DNA from: Rhodobacteraceae bacterium LNNU 3342
GTDB lineage: Bacteria; Pseudomonadota; Alphaproteobacteria; Rhodobacterales; Rhodobacteraceae
Direction of reading: 5' to 3'
Length of the DNA stretch: 64,000 bases
Assembly: GCA_008711135.1 (NCBI GenBank)
Contig: VUAW01000011.1
Coordinates: 48,486 to 112,485, forward strand
Made by a program: the position numbers and the translations under genes. Under the pieces are notes generated by a model. The model ran no database searches and had not been told where the DNA came from. It saw only the letters and a list, made by a program, of their open reading frames with translations. This document shows, in pieces, positions 43,620 through 52,870 of the stretch. Numbering within the stretch: the first letter of the stretch is position 1; each line of letters begins with the position of its first letter.

Positions 43620-45459
43620 GGCGATGCGCCCCCCTGTCCTGCGCCCCCGTCTGGAGCCGCCAAAGCCGGGCGTAGCGCCCACCCTGCGCAAGGAGCGCGT
43701 TGTGAGGTCCGTCCTCTGCAATCCGACCATCTTCGAGGTAGAGGATGCGGTCGGCGCGCTCGGCCAGCGAGAGATCATGGGTGATAAGAAACGTCGTGCG
43801 GCCCGCCGCCAGTTTCCAGATCGCATCGGTGACCGCAGCCTCATTGGCGCCGTCTAGGCCGGTCGTTGGTTCGTCAAGGATCAGGATGGGGCTCTGGCGA
43901 AGCATCGCGCGGGCGATCGCTATGCGCTGCCGTTGTCCGGCAGACAGGGTGGCGCCGCGTTCGGCCACCTCGGTTTCGTACCCGTCGGGCAGCGCCACGA
44001 TGAAATCATGCGCATTGGCGCGACGCGCGGCGGCCGCGATTTCTTCCGCGCTGACCTCGCGTCCCGCGCCGAGGGCGATGTTCTCTGCCAACGTGCCGCG
44101 AAAGAGCAGCGTCTCTTGCGGCACCAGGCTTACCTGCGCGCGCAGGCTGGCCAGGGTAAAGCCCCGGATGTCGGCGCCGTCAAAGAGGATGCGGCCCGAG
44201 TTCGGGTCGTAAAGCCGGAGGAGCAACGTCGCGAGGGTCGATTTCCCGGCACCCGACGATCCCGTAAGAACGACGCTGCTGCCTGCCGGAACAGTCAGGG
44301 AGAGGCCGTCGAGGGTCGAACAATCCCGGTTATAGGCAAAGCTGACCTGGTCGAAGGTGACGTCGCCGCGCAATGCTGGCGCTGGCTGCGCATCGGGCGC
44401 GTCGCGGACGTCCGGCACTTCATCAAGGAGTTCGACGACCCGCTCACCGGCAGCGGTCGCCTTGGCAAGCCGTGCGGTGTATTTGGCGTAGCTGCGGATC
44501 GGGCGGAAGGTCGCCTTGAGGTAGGTGATGAAAACGATGAGATCGCCCGGCGTCAGCCGCCCCCGCAGTACCTGAAGCGCCCCGAAGTACAGCACAAGCG
44601 CGGTGGCGAAGGCCGCCAGCAGATCCACCCCCCGCTCAAGCCCGGCGGCAAGGCGTTTGGCCTTGACCGCATCCTTGAGGCTCTTCCTGCTTGCGCCGGT
44701 AAAGCTTTCGGCGGCGCGACCCTCGATCGACAGCGCCTGGACCGTTCGCATCCCCGCCATCGCCTCGGCGGCGGTCGCAGCCATTTCACCCTCAAGCCGC
44801 CGCTGCTTCCGGCTCACCTCCTGGATCCGCTTGCCGATCCGAACCGAGCCAAACCAGAGAAGCGGAAGAGGGATCAGCGCGATAAGGGCAAGTTGCCAGT
44901 CGAGCCAGAGCATCACCCCCAGCATCCCGAGAAGGATCAGCGCATTTGCCGCAAGCGGCAGAGCCGCAGTGACCGCCGTTTCCTTCAGCATCCCAATATC
45001 GCCGATAAGCCGGGTGGTGAGATCACCAGTGCGGGCGCGCGTGTGGAAGCTGAGCGAGAGTCCCTGAAGATGACGAAAGAGCGCATGGCGCACCTCCATC
45101 AGGACCCGGCTGCCGACAAGGGCGAACCCGATGGTGGACAGATACTGGAAGAGCGCCCGAAACCCGATAACGGCGACAAGGCCGCCCGCCGAGAGCGCAA
45201 GCAGGACCATCGGGTCAAGAGCGTCGACAGCCGCGATGCCTGAACCGCCGGTGCCCGCCACGGTCGACGGCACCACCCGGTCGATGACGAACTTCAGCGG
45301 CCACGGCTCCAGAAGGCGCATCAGTGTCGCACCCACCAGTGCGAGCGTGGCACCCGCCAGAACCGGGCGGTGTGGCCTGAGATACGGCATGAACCGCAGG
45401 ATCACGCGCCGCAGGCCCGGCAGTGACTTGGCCAGCGACGGGGGGTGTGAACCTGCCAT
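43603..45459 (-). CDS. MsbA-like ABC exporter (fused permease and ATPase)
   Basis: 618 aa half-transporter. Six membrane helices fall within residues about 35-320. The nucleotide-binding domain has Walker A GSSGAGKS (400-407), signature LSAGQRQR (505-512), Walker B ILILDEPT (525-532) and the H-loop ITHDLS. ATG 45459 overlaps the stop of the glycosyltransferase gene (TGATG), deciding the start. MsbA-type exporters move lipid-linked glycans, glycolipids, peptides or polysaccharide precursors. In an operon with three glycosyltransferases, the cargo is likely the glycoconjugate they build. There is no accessory membrane-fusion gene nearby. Confidence 0.9.
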   Translation of the reverse strand: MAGSHPPSLAKSLPGLRRVILRFMPYLRPHRPVLAGATLALVGATLMRLLEPWPLKFVIDRVVPSTVAGTGGSGIAAVDALDPMVLLALSAGGLVAVIGFRALFQYLSTIGFALVGSRVLMEVRHALFRHLQGLSLSFHTRARTGDLTTRLIGDIGMLKETAVTAALPLAANALILLGMLGVMLWLDWQLALIALIPLPLLWFGSVRIGKRIQEVSRKQRRLEGEMAATAAEAMAGMRTVQALSIEGRAAESFTGASRKSLKDAVKAKRLAAGLERGVDLLAAFATALVLYFGALQVLRGRLTPGDLIVFITYLKATFRPIRSYAKYTARLAKATAAGERVVELLDEVPDVRDAPDAQPAPALRGDVTFDQVSFAYNRDCSTLDGLSLTVPAGSSVVLTGSSGAGKSTLATLLLRLYDPNSGRILFDGADIRGFTLASLRAQVSLVPQETLLFRGTLAENIALGAGREVSAEEIAAAARRANAHDFIVALPDGYETEVAERGATLSAGQRQRIAIARAMLRQSPILILDEPTTGLDGANEAAVTDAIWKLAAGRTTFLITHDLSLAERADRILYLEDGRIAEDGPHNALLAQGGRYARLWRLQTGAQDRGAHRHAVAG

Positions 45460-46610
45460 CACACCGCCTCCGCCACGCCGACCGCGGCCAAAATGCGCGA
45501 GGCTACCGCATCCCAGGAGCGGTGAGCTCGAACGTGGTCCCGGCCTGCCTGCCCAAGCCGCGCCCGAAGCTCGGGCCCGGTCGCCAGCCGGGCCAGTGCC
45601 GCGGCAAGGGAATCGGGATCATCCGGTGGAACAAGGATGCCAAACCGCCCCCCGCCGAGCACCTCCGGCAGGTCGCCGACGGAACTCGCCACGACCGGCA
45701 GCCCCGCCGCCATGTACTCGTAGAGTTTGAGCGGCGAGAAATAGAAGGAGGGACCACCCGCATAAGGTGCCGCACCCGCATGCATCCGCGCAAGATGCCG
45801 AGGTACCTCGGCTGCCGGCACAGCGCCCGTGAACTCGGTCGCATCCTCCAGCCCATGCGCTGCGATGCGCGCTGCGATGCGCGGGCGCTCCGGCCCATCG
45901 CCGACGATCAGGAGGCGTACATCGGGAACTGGACCGCCGCGCAGCCGGGCGACGGCATCAACGAGGACCGTCGTGTCATGCCAAGGCTTCAGCGAGCCAA
46001 GGAAGCCGATCGTGGAAGGCCCCGTGGGCGGGGGGCACAGGGGAAAACGGGCAGGATCGACGCCATTCGGGACAACGGCCACACGGTCAGGTTCCGCGCC
46101 GTGTCCGACGGCGTAGGCGGCAGCCCCGGCCGAGACAGCCGCGACGAAGCCTGCCGCGGCAAATACGCGCCTCGCGCTCGCGACAGCGTCCTGACCCTGC
46201 ACCAGCGTCCGATGGCAGAGCTGCTCTTCGATCAGCGGCGCGTTGAGTTCAAGAACGGATGGCACATCTCGTGCCCGCGCCCATTCCATCGCCGCATGGG
46301 CAAAGAGCGCATGCCGTTCGTAAACAAGATCCACAGGCCCCAAGGATGCAAGCACCTCGGCGACACGGGCATTGGTCGCCAGCGCCCAGTCAGCCCGTTC
46401 CTCCGCTCCGCCCGGTGGAGGCGCAGGCAGCGCCCGGCAGATGACCGGTGCAAGGTCATGCGGGGCGGGATCGCCAAGCCGCGGCGAGATCAGCACGATG
46501 GAAGCGCCACGGCGCAGAAAAGCCCGCAGCATTTCCTGCACGTGGATCGATGCTCCCTTTGCGCCGAAGACCGGAATGCCGGGATCGGTACAGACGTATG
46601 CAATCCGCAT
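45459..46610 (-). CDS. Glycosyltransferase family 4 (GT-B fold), A
   Basis: 383 aa from ATG 46610, which overlaps the previous stop (TGATG). The N-terminal acceptor domain opens MRIAYVCTDPGIPVFGAKGASIHVQEML. The donor domain shows VVPNGVDPARF, IGFLGSLKPWHD and the EX7E-type block FYFSPLKLYEYMAAGLPVVAS (about residues 275-295). A retaining transferase using a nucleotide sugar is expected. It resembles mannosyl- or glucosyl-transferases of surface polysaccharide clusters. Sugar and acceptor unknown. Confidence 0.88.
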   Translation of the reverse strand: MRIAYVCTDPGIPVFGAKGASIHVQEMLRAFLRRGASIVLISPRLGDPAPHDLAPVICRALPAPPPGGAEERADWALATNARVAEVLASLGPVDLVYERHALFAHAAMEWARARDVPSVLELNAPLIEEQLCHRTLVQGQDAVASARRVFAAAGFVAAVSAGAAAYAVGHGAEPDRVAVVPNGVDPARFPLCPPPTGPSTIGFLGSLKPWHDTTVLVDAVARLRGGPVPDVRLLIVGDGPERPRIAARIAAHGLEDATEFTGAVPAAEVPRHLARMHAGAAPYAGGPSFYFSPLKLYEYMAAGLPVVASSVGDLPEVLGGGRFGILVPPDDPDSLAAALARLATGPELRARLGQAGRDHVRAHRSWDAVASRILAAVGVAEAV

Positions 46611-47845
46611 CACGCGATCTCCCGGGCCGGTTCGGGTCTTTCGACCGTCTGTTTGGCGAACATGTTCCGCAGCCGGGCCGCGTTTATCCGGATGTCGAAG
46701 TCGCGCTCGATCGCTTCCCGCCCTGCCTTTGCCAAGCGGCGGCGCAAGTTCGCGTCGTCCATCAGCCGGCTTAACCCTTGTGCAAGCGCCACAGGATCAC
46801 CCTCGGCCACGCAGAGGCCCGTCTGTCCGTCACGAACAAGCTCCGGAATGCCCGTCACGTCCGTGGCCACGACCGCAGTTCCAAGCGCCATCGCTTCCAG
46901 AAGCACGGTTGGCAAACCGTCGCGGTTTCCATTGCGGCCCACGACGCAGGGGCAGGCAAAGACGGCCGCTTCTCGCATCATCGCCATGACCTCTGCCTGC
47001 GGCCGCGGCCCCATCAGTTCCACAGCGTCCTGAAGGCCGCTTGCCGCCACCTGCGCCGAGAGATTGGCCGCTTCCTCACCGCCGCCGACGATCCGGCAGC
47101 GTACAGCGCGGCCTTCCTCCCGCATGACGCGAATGGCCTCGATAAGGATGTGGAAGCCCTTCTTCTCCACCAGCCGTCCGACCGCGAGGATAGCCCCGTC
47201 GGGATTGTCCTGCTCATGAAATGCAAAACGGTCGAGATCGAGGCCATTGTAGAGACGGGTGACCCGCGAGGCATCCCCCCTGAAGCGGTGCCGCAGATAG
47301 CGCAGGTTGTAATCCGACACGGTCACAACATGGGTCGCATCACGCAGCTTCACGTCGAGATCGATGCTTTCCTCATAGTCGAAGTAGATGTCCTTGGCAT
47401 GGGCGGTAAAGCTGTAGCCGATCCCGGCGAGGCGAGCTGCAAGCCGCGCAACCGTGGTCGCAACAGTTCCGAAGTGGGCATGCAGATGCCCGATGCCTTG
47501 CTTCTTGCAGGCAAGTGCAAGAAGGACTGCCTGGGCAACGTCGTTGCCCGCTGCGCCATCCATCGTGGCCAGTGCATCCCACGCCTTTGGAAGGCGCGCG
47601 CGTGCTGAATTCAGGAGCTGCCAGAACTCCTCGGTATTCTTGATCTTGTCGGGGATCCGGACGACCGGCGCCTTAACGCGGCCAAGGATGTCCTGGAAAT
47701 GCGTCTCCTCGTCGGGTCGAAGCGCGAAGATTCCGACGGGGTAGCCGGCGGCCTCATGCGCAAGGATCTCGTTCACGATGAATGTCTCTGAAAAACGCGG
47801 ATAGCGCTTCATGACGTAGCCGACCTTGGGGAAATTGCTGTGCAT
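46610..47845 (-). CDS. Glycosyltransferase family 4, B (WcaL/colanic-acid type)
   Basis: 411 aa from ATG 47845, chosen because AGGAG lies eight bases upstream. An ATG at 47866 overlapping the previous stop (ATGA) is the alternative and adds seven residues. It opens FPKVGYVMKRYPRFSETFIVNEI, a motif of exopolysaccharide glycosyltransferases of the WcaL/AmsK type. It has GIGHLHAHFGTVATTVARLA, LYNGLDLDRF, AVGRLVEKKGF and GLPTVLLEAMALGTAVVATDVTG with the EX7E glutamates. It is co-translated with its neighbours. Confidence 0.9.
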   Translation of the reverse strand: MHSNFPKVGYVMKRYPRFSETFIVNEILAHEAAGYPVGIFALRPDEETHFQDILGRVKAPVVRIPDKIKNTEEFWQLLNSARARLPKAWDALATMDGAAGNDVAQAVLLALACKKQGIGHLHAHFGTVATTVARLAARLAGIGYSFTAHAKDIYFDYEESIDLDVKLRDATHVVTVSDYNLRYLRHRFRGDASRVTRLYNGLDLDRFAFHEQDNPDGAILAVGRLVEKKGFHILIEAIRVMREEGRAVRCRIVGGGEEAANLSAQVAASGLQDAVELMGPRPQAEVMAMMREAAVFACPCVVGRNGNRDGLPTVLLEAMALGTAVVATDVTGIPELVRDGQTGLCVAEGDPVALAQGLSRLMDDANLRRRLAKAGREAIERDFDIRINAARLRNMFAKQTVERPEPAREIA

Positions 47846-47862
47846 CTGTCGCATCTCCTGTT

Positions 47863-49131
47863 TCATCCTGCCCGCAGGTTGAGTGCCGGCCTGCCCAGGG
47901 CAGCATCGGCGAGTTCCCGCACACGCTCGAGCCCGCGAAGGTCGGGCGTTGCATGTCCCCGGCGCGCAGGCCGGCCCGGCAGCGCTGCAAGCCATTGCCC
48001 AATGGCCGCGGGAGACAACGCTTCAAGCGGTAGCATGTCGATCAAGCGGCGTGCCGCGAGCCGCTCGGCCCGGATCAGTTGCTCGGCACGCGGTTTCGCA
48101 CGTGGGACGATAAGTGCAGGCCGGCCAAGCGACAGCACCTCCGTCACCGTGTTGTAACCGCCCATCGCGACCACCGCGGCAGCGCCCGCATGAAGCGCGA
48201 TCGGCTCGCGCACGAAAGAGAGCACCTCAAGATCGTCCCGCGCCTCGGCCATGGCGTTGATGCGGTGGCGTTCCTCCTTTGGCATCTGCGTTCCGGTGAC
48301 AAGGATGCCCCGGTATCCCTTTGGAAGCTGCGCCCCCGCAAAGGCTTGGCAAAGGGCCGCCCCGTCCCGACCGCCGCCCACCATGCAGAGCACGTAGGGC
48401 CGCGGATCATCGCCAACGAGCGCGCGCCGCACGCTTTCCGCCGCCGGTGAGGCGAGCCGCGCCCGCTGGTCAAGGTAGCCGGTGTAGGTCATCCTGGGGG
48501 CCAGGTCGCCGCCCAGCCCGTATTCGAAAGCTGCGTCGTAAAGCGCCGGATCGCCATAGATCCAGACCGCCGAATAGAAGTTGCGCAAAGCCTCGATGTT
48601 GCGCTGGCGCAGCCACTGCCGCCGCACCGTGGCCGGTTCATCGATGACATCCCGAAGCCCGAGGATGAGCCGCGTTCCCTTCTTCTTGCCCAAGAGCTTG
48701 AGAGTTGGATCAAGTTCAAACAGCGCGCCGCGCGGAACGTTGTCCACGATCATCAGGTCAGGGGAAAAGGCCTCGACCGCGGCGCGGATCATTGAGGCCC
48801 GAAGCGCCCGAAGCGCATCGACACCGCTTTGGAGATCGCGGGCGCGGTAGACGCCATCCGCGCCCTTGGCATATGCGGGCAGGCTCACGCAATCGACGCC
48901 CTCGGGCATCTCGAAGGCGCCCGCTTCGCGCATCCCGGCGATCAGCAGAATGTCGGGCCGGGCATGGCATTGCCGAAGAGCGCGCGCGATGAGCAGATTG
49001 CGCCGCAGATGACCGAAGCCCAGCGTGTCGTGCGAGTAAAGCACGACCCGGGGCGGCGGCGTGTGCCTGTCAGCGCCCGAACAAAATGCCGCGCCGGCTC
49101 CATTCGCTTCAACTGCCCTGATCTTTAACAA
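47863..49131 (-). CDS. MurG/GT28-like predicted glycosyltransferase, C
   Basis: 422 aa. It starts at a TTG at 49131 with GGGAG upstream; the recognisable domain begins at VVLYSHDTLGFGHLRRNLLIARAL, about residue 29, so a shorter start is possible. The C-terminal donor-binding part has FVREPIALHAGAAAVVAMGG and YNTVTEVLSLGRPALIVPR, then PRAEQLIRAERLA, the pattern of GT28 and related COG4671 proteins. First gene of the six-gene operon, divergent from the histidine kinase gene at 49334. The inter-gene region of about 200 bases should hold both promoters. Confidence 0.82.
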   Translation of the reverse strand: MLKIRAVEANGAGAAFCSGADRHTPPPRVVLYSHDTLGFGHLRRNLLIARALRQCHARPDILLIAGMREAGAFEMPEGVDCVSLPAYAKGADGVYRARDLQSGVDALRALRASMIRAAVEAFSPDLMIVDNVPRGALFELDPTLKLLGKKKGTRLILGLRDVIDEPATVRRQWLRQRNIEALRNFYSAVWIYGDPALYDAAFEYGLGGDLAPRMTYTGYLDQRARLASPAAESVRRALVGDDPRPYVLCMVGGGRDGAALCQAFAGAQLPKGYRGILVTGTQMPKEERHRINAMAEARDDLEVLSFVREPIALHAGAAAVVAMGGYNTVTEVLSLGRPALIVPRAKPRAEQLIRAERLAARRLIDMLPLEALSPAAIGQWLAALPGRPARRGHATPDLRGLERVRELADAALGRPALNLRAG

Positions 49132-49333
49132 CGTCTCACTCCCGGTCAGGGGCGCTCATTTTCGTGGCGCCATTGCGACACTCAGGTGACGAGAAGGTTA
49201 AAGGCGCCCCCGCGACGATCAAATTAGAATACCGTTAGAGGCTTGATCGGCGGTTTTTCCCCGCTCACGATGGGCCTAACATGTAGCTTCAGGACTGGCG
49301 CTCAATGTGGACCACGGGAGGCAAAGCATCTGC

Positions 49334-50932
49334 ATGCGGATACGGACCAAGATCCTGTTAAGCCACCTGGTAAAGCTGATGACCGTCACGCTGGTCTGCG
49401 CTGCGATCGTGGTCGCGCTTGCATATACCAACGACGATCGGCGCCAGCTCAAGACGTCCTACGAGCAGCTTCGCAACATCAACCTCGTCGCCGCCGAGGC
49501 TAACCGCTACTCGGAGCAGATCGCGGAACTCTTCATCCTCAACGGCCAGGAGGCCGACATTCCAGATGCTCGTGACGCGCTCTTGTTCCGGCTGGAGCGG
49601 CAGCGCGAGCTGATCACGCGTGAACACGTGCTTGCCGGGGAACCTGGTGCAACTTGGGGCGGGCTTGACCGGATTGACGAGATGGAGCGCCTTGTTCAGC
49701 AGATTGGCGAGGTGAAGCTTCAGTTGATCAGCGCGCTTGCCCTGGGCGACAGGCGACAAGCCGAACTGATCTACAGCCGGGAGATCGAACATCGCCTTGA
49801 CCGGATGCTTTGGCAGCTCATCGAGCAGGCGACGGCGCGCGAGCGGCAGGAGGTAGAGCAAGCCCTTGCAAGCTCCGAGAACCTGTCGCGCCAGTCCATC
49901 TTCATGGCGATCAGCCTGATCATCCTGGTTGGCATTCTCGGCATCGGCAACGTCCTGATGCTCAACCGCCTGATCCTGCGTCCGGTTGCCGATCTTGCGG
50001 CCGGCGCCGAGGCCGTTGGCAAGGGGGATCTCAACTACGTCGTCGGCAACAAGAGCGGCGATGAGTTCAGCCATCTCGCGGACCGGTTCAACCAGATGAC
50101 CCGGCAGCTGAGGGAGCAGCGCGACAGTCTGCTTCAGGCAAAGGCGACGCTTGCCGAGCAGGTCGAGACACGTACCCGCGAGCTTCGCGAACGCACCGAG
50201 CAACTGGAGACAACCAACGAAAAGCTCCGTGCGGTCAATGCAAGCCGCGCCAGCTTCTTTGCCGACATCAGTCACGAGCTCAGGACTCCGCTGACCATCC
50301 TGCGTGGTCAGGCCGAGGTCACCCTGCGGGATCCGGCTGCCGGACCGGAACATCTCCGCTCTGCGCTTGAGGCAGTCGTGCGCAAGGCGGAACAGATCGG
50401 GCGGCTCGTTGACGATCTACTCTTCCTTGCGCGGTCAGAGACAGGATCGATCATGGTCAGGAAGAACGACGTGGTTCTTCAGGAGGTGATCGCGGACATC
50501 CTTCTGGACGGGAGGGGGTTGCTGGGGCGCAAGGATGTCACGATCCTTCCGCATCAGCCGTCCGAGCCGCTCATCGTTCGCGGTGATGGCGATCGGCTGC
50601 GCCAGGCGGTACTGATCGCGCTCGACAATGCGATAAAGCTCGCGCCTCCCGGCACGACGGTCCAGGTCGGCCTTGCCAGGGAGGCGCAGCATGCCGTCAT
50701 CCGGGTGCGCGACGAAGGCCTGGGTTTCACGGAGGAGGAGCTCGGCAGCGCCTTCACGCGTTTCTACAGCGGCAAACCTTCCCGCGGGCGATCAGGGCGC
50801 GGGCTCGGCCTGGGTCTTTCCATTGCCAAGTGGATCGTCGATCAGCATGATGGCACCATCCGGATCGACAGCCGGCCGGATGGCGGCGCAACGGTAGAAA
50901 TCGCAATGCCGCTGGTAGAGGCCGCGGCATGA
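49334..50932 (+). CDS. Two-component sensor histidine kinase
   Basis: 532 aa. Membrane helix at about residues 12-32 (LVKLMTVTLVCAAIVVALAY), a periplasmic helical region of about 150 residues, a second helix (SIFMAISLIILVGILGIGNVLM), then HAMP, a short coiled coil, HisKA with H-box ADISHELRTPLTIL (His314) and HATPase with N-box LDNAIKLAPPG, G1 RDEGLGF and G2 GRGLGLGLSIAKWIV. ATG 49334 with GGGAGG upstream is preferred; an earlier GTG would add nine residues. The stop overlaps the response regulator start (ATGA). Divergent from the glycoconjugate operon, which it may control. Confidence 0.92.
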   Translation: MRIRTKILLSHLVKLMTVTLVCAAIVVALAYTNDDRRQLKTSYEQLRNINLVAAEANRYSEQIAELFILNGQEADIPDARDALLFRLERQRELITREHVLAGEPGATWGGLDRIDEMERLVQQIGEVKLQLISALALGDRRQAELIYSREIEHRLDRMLWQLIEQATARERQEVEQALASSENLSRQSIFMAISLIILVGILGIGNVLMLNRLILRPVADLAAGAEAVGKGDLNYVVGNKSGDEFSHLADRFNQMTRQLREQRDSLLQAKATLAEQVETRTRELRERTEQLETTNEKLRAVNASRASFFADISHELRTPLTILRGQAEVTLRDPAAGPEHLRSALEAVVRKAEQIGRLVDDLLFLARSETGSIMVRKNDVVLQEVIADILLDGRGLLGRKDVTILPHQPSEPLIVRGDGDRLRQAVLIALDNAIKLAPPGTTVQVGLAREAQHAVIRVRDEGLGFTEEELGSAFTRFYSGKPSRGRSGRGLGLGLSIAKWIVDQHDGTIRIDSRPDGGATVEIAMPLVEAAA

Positions 50933-51609
50933 CCACGCGCATTCTTCTGGTCGAGGACGATCCCGAGATCGCTGGATTTCTCGCTCAGGGGCTGCGGGCG
51001 GAAGGGTATGGGGTCGATGTGTCCCCAATCGGGTCTGGCCTGCCAGAGCGTCTGGCGTCGGGAAGCTACCGGATCATCATTCTTGACCGAATGCTTCCTG
51101 ACGCCGAGGGGGCCGAGATCTGCCATCAATTGCGCACCGCCGGCATCCAGACCATGATCCTGATGCTCACCGCAAAGGACGCGCTCGGAGACAAGGTGGA
51201 GGGCTTTCACGCGGGCGCGGATGACTACATGACAAAGCCCTTCGCCTTCGAGGAGCTTCTCGCGCGGCTTCGCGCGCTCTTGCGGCGCGCGCCGGAGCGT
51301 GATGTTGCAGAGGCGCTGGAAGTTGCGGACCTCCGCCTCGATCTTGGCCAGAAAGTGGCCTGGCGCGGAGAACGGGAACTGGGCCTGACGGCGACCGAGT
51401 TCGCGCTCTTGCGATTCCTCGTTGAAAGTGCCGGCAAGGTCGTGAGCCGCACAGATATCCTGAAGGCCGTTTGGGGCTACAATTTCGACCCCCACACCAA
51501 CATCGTCGAGGTCTACATCGCCTACCTGCGCAAGAAGGTGGACCAAGGCCAGGACGTGCGCATCATCCGCAATCATCGCGGATTTGGCTATTCACTTACA
51601 ACTGACTGA
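50929..51609 (+). CDS. OmpR-family response regulator
   Basis: 226 aa. Receiver domain with acidic pocket Glu9-Asp10-Asp11, phospho-acceptor Asp53 in IIILDRMLP and Lys103 in YMTKPF. The C-terminal OmpR/PhoB winged helix covers about residues 130-226, with ELGLTATEFALLRFLVE and VEVYIAYLRKKVD. It is the partner of the kinase directly upstream. Candidate target is the divergent glycosyltransferase operon; no binding site was identified by eye. Confidence 0.93.
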   Translation: MTTRILLVEDDPEIAGFLAQGLRAEGYGVDVSPIGSGLPERLASGSYRIIILDRMLPDAEGAEICHQLRTAGIQTMILMLTAKDALGDKVEGFHAGADDYMTKPFAFEELLARLRALLRRAPERDVAEALEVADLRLDLGQKVAWRGERELGLTATEFALLRFLVESAGKVVSRTDILKAVWGYNFDPHTNIVEVYIAYLRKKVDQGQDVRIIRNHRGFGYSLTTD

Positions 51610-52004
51610 TCTGGGGCACAGCTACCGCGAAGAGGCGCTGTGGGCGCCACTTGTCCTTCGGCACCGTTGTCCTCCAGAAGTCAGGGGGAGCGGGTCGGGC
51701 GGCCGGAAGATGTCTGATCCGAAGGCCCGCGAGGCATTAAAAATGCGCCTGGGCCCGCGTTGTGATTTGCACTGGCGCGAAGAGCGGACTGCTGACGTTG
51801 GATTGAACCTGAATTTAAATCTCAATACGCCAAAAGCTCGCCGTCGTGCTGAATGAACAAGGAGTGGTAAAGAAGCCAAAGGCTTGAGCAGGCACACCCT
51901 CTTTCTGCTGCGACAGTGGAACCCCATAGATGCAAGCGCTGGCGCGACTTCGAGCAAAGAGCCGATGATATGGTTGGGGGAAACGGAAGATTTGAGGGAG
52001 CGTC

Positions 52005-52178
52005 GTGTGGGTTGAACCAGATCCCTTTGATGCCGTCCCGAACGTGGATCCGCAACGACCGGAAGTGGAGCAGGATGCCGCCGATCCGGCCGCAGCACCA
52101 AATGCGGAGTTGCCTGACACGGATCGCGGTGCCAGCCCCGGTTCCGAAGGATCAAGCAATTCAGTACCTACGCAGTAG
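52005..52178 (+). CDS. Possible small acidic proline-rich protein
   Basis: A 57-codon frame from GTG 52005 with GAGGGAG four bases upstream, ending TAG at 52178. The product would be rich in Asp, Glu, Pro and Ala (VEPDPFDAVPNVDPQRPEVE and so on), without membrane or signal segments. An in-frame stop 12 bases upstream fixes the start region. No homologue recognised. It could be a real small protein or a chance frame in GC-rich DNA. Confidence 0.3.
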   Translation: MWVEPDPFDAVPNVDPQRPEVEQDAADPAAAPNAELPDTDRGASPGSEGSSNSVPTQ

Positions 52179-52283
52179 CGCGCGGTTAGCTAGTGATCTG
52201 TTTTGGTGTGGTAACGAGTGAGCCAGTGGGATCACCCGCCCGTTTTTCGTTTGGAACATGTCCTGATGAACGCCGAGGGGAAG

Positions 52284-52338
52284 GGACCTGCGGGAACGCC
52301 GCAGGTCTCCGATCCCCGAGCGGCCTGGGTCCTTTTTT
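52284..52338 (+). terminator. Rho-independent terminator candidate
   Basis: GACCTGCGG-GAACG-CCGCAGGTC is a nine-pair stem (52285-52307). An outer pairing of GGACC with GGTCC (52328-52332) leads straight into six T (52333-52338). It would stop transcripts running rightward from the response regulator or the small frame at 52005. Confidence 0.5.
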
Positions 52339-52759
52339 GCCAAACTTTCAGCTTCTTCAGTTTTCGGTTGTCGCCATGCTGCGCAAGGCCGCGTCCTCAA
52401 GGCGCATGGCTGCGGATCCCGCGTATGGTTCCGTGCAGGCTTTGGTGCCCGATCAGGTTTCAGAACATCGGCAACGGGCGCACCTGGGTAGCGCCCAAGA
52501 CCCCCTTGACACGTCCCAAGCCCTTGAGCCGGAGTTCCAGGGACACGCGCCCGTTCCCGAAGATCTCAGGGCTGGTCGGCCGTCGTTGGGGGTGCGCCGC
52601 TGACGCGCACCCCCGTGACCTCACGGCGGGCGTGGAGAAACGTCGCGCGGAGAACGGAGGCAAAGGAACCGTGTTCACCAGAGGTCTCCTGCAGGTTGGG
52701 AGGGAAGTGGCGCGACAACCCGGAGGATAATCGAATGTTCCAGAGATTTTGCGCGCATG

Positions 52760-52795
52760 AAAAGGCCCCAGCGGCACCCCACGTGCCGGGGCCCC
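52760..52795 (-). terminator. Rho-independent terminator, minus strand
   Basis: On the minus strand GGCCCCGGCAC pairs with GTGCC and GGGGCC across a short loop and bulge, followed by TTTTC (complement of 52759-52763). It lies about 80 bases after the end of the resolvase fossil and would have terminated that transcript. Confidence 0.5.
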
Positions 52796-52870
52796 ATGCC
52801 AAAACCGCGTAGTCTGGGAGGGGTTTTGGCACCGTCAGGAAGCCTTCTAGGCTATGCCCGTTGTCTAGTA

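Larger units (their letters stand above)
51610..52870. other. Gene-poor region with terminators and one small open frame
   Basis: About 1.26 kb between the response regulator and the resolvase fossil. It holds a possible 57-codon gene (52005-52178), a plus-strand hairpin with T run (52284-52338) and a minus-strand terminator (52760-52795). Other frames lack family character. A segment near 52205-52250 (starting GGTGTGGTAACGAGTG) resembles the 60182-60228 element in sequence and in ending with GTTTTTC. Confidence 0.4.
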
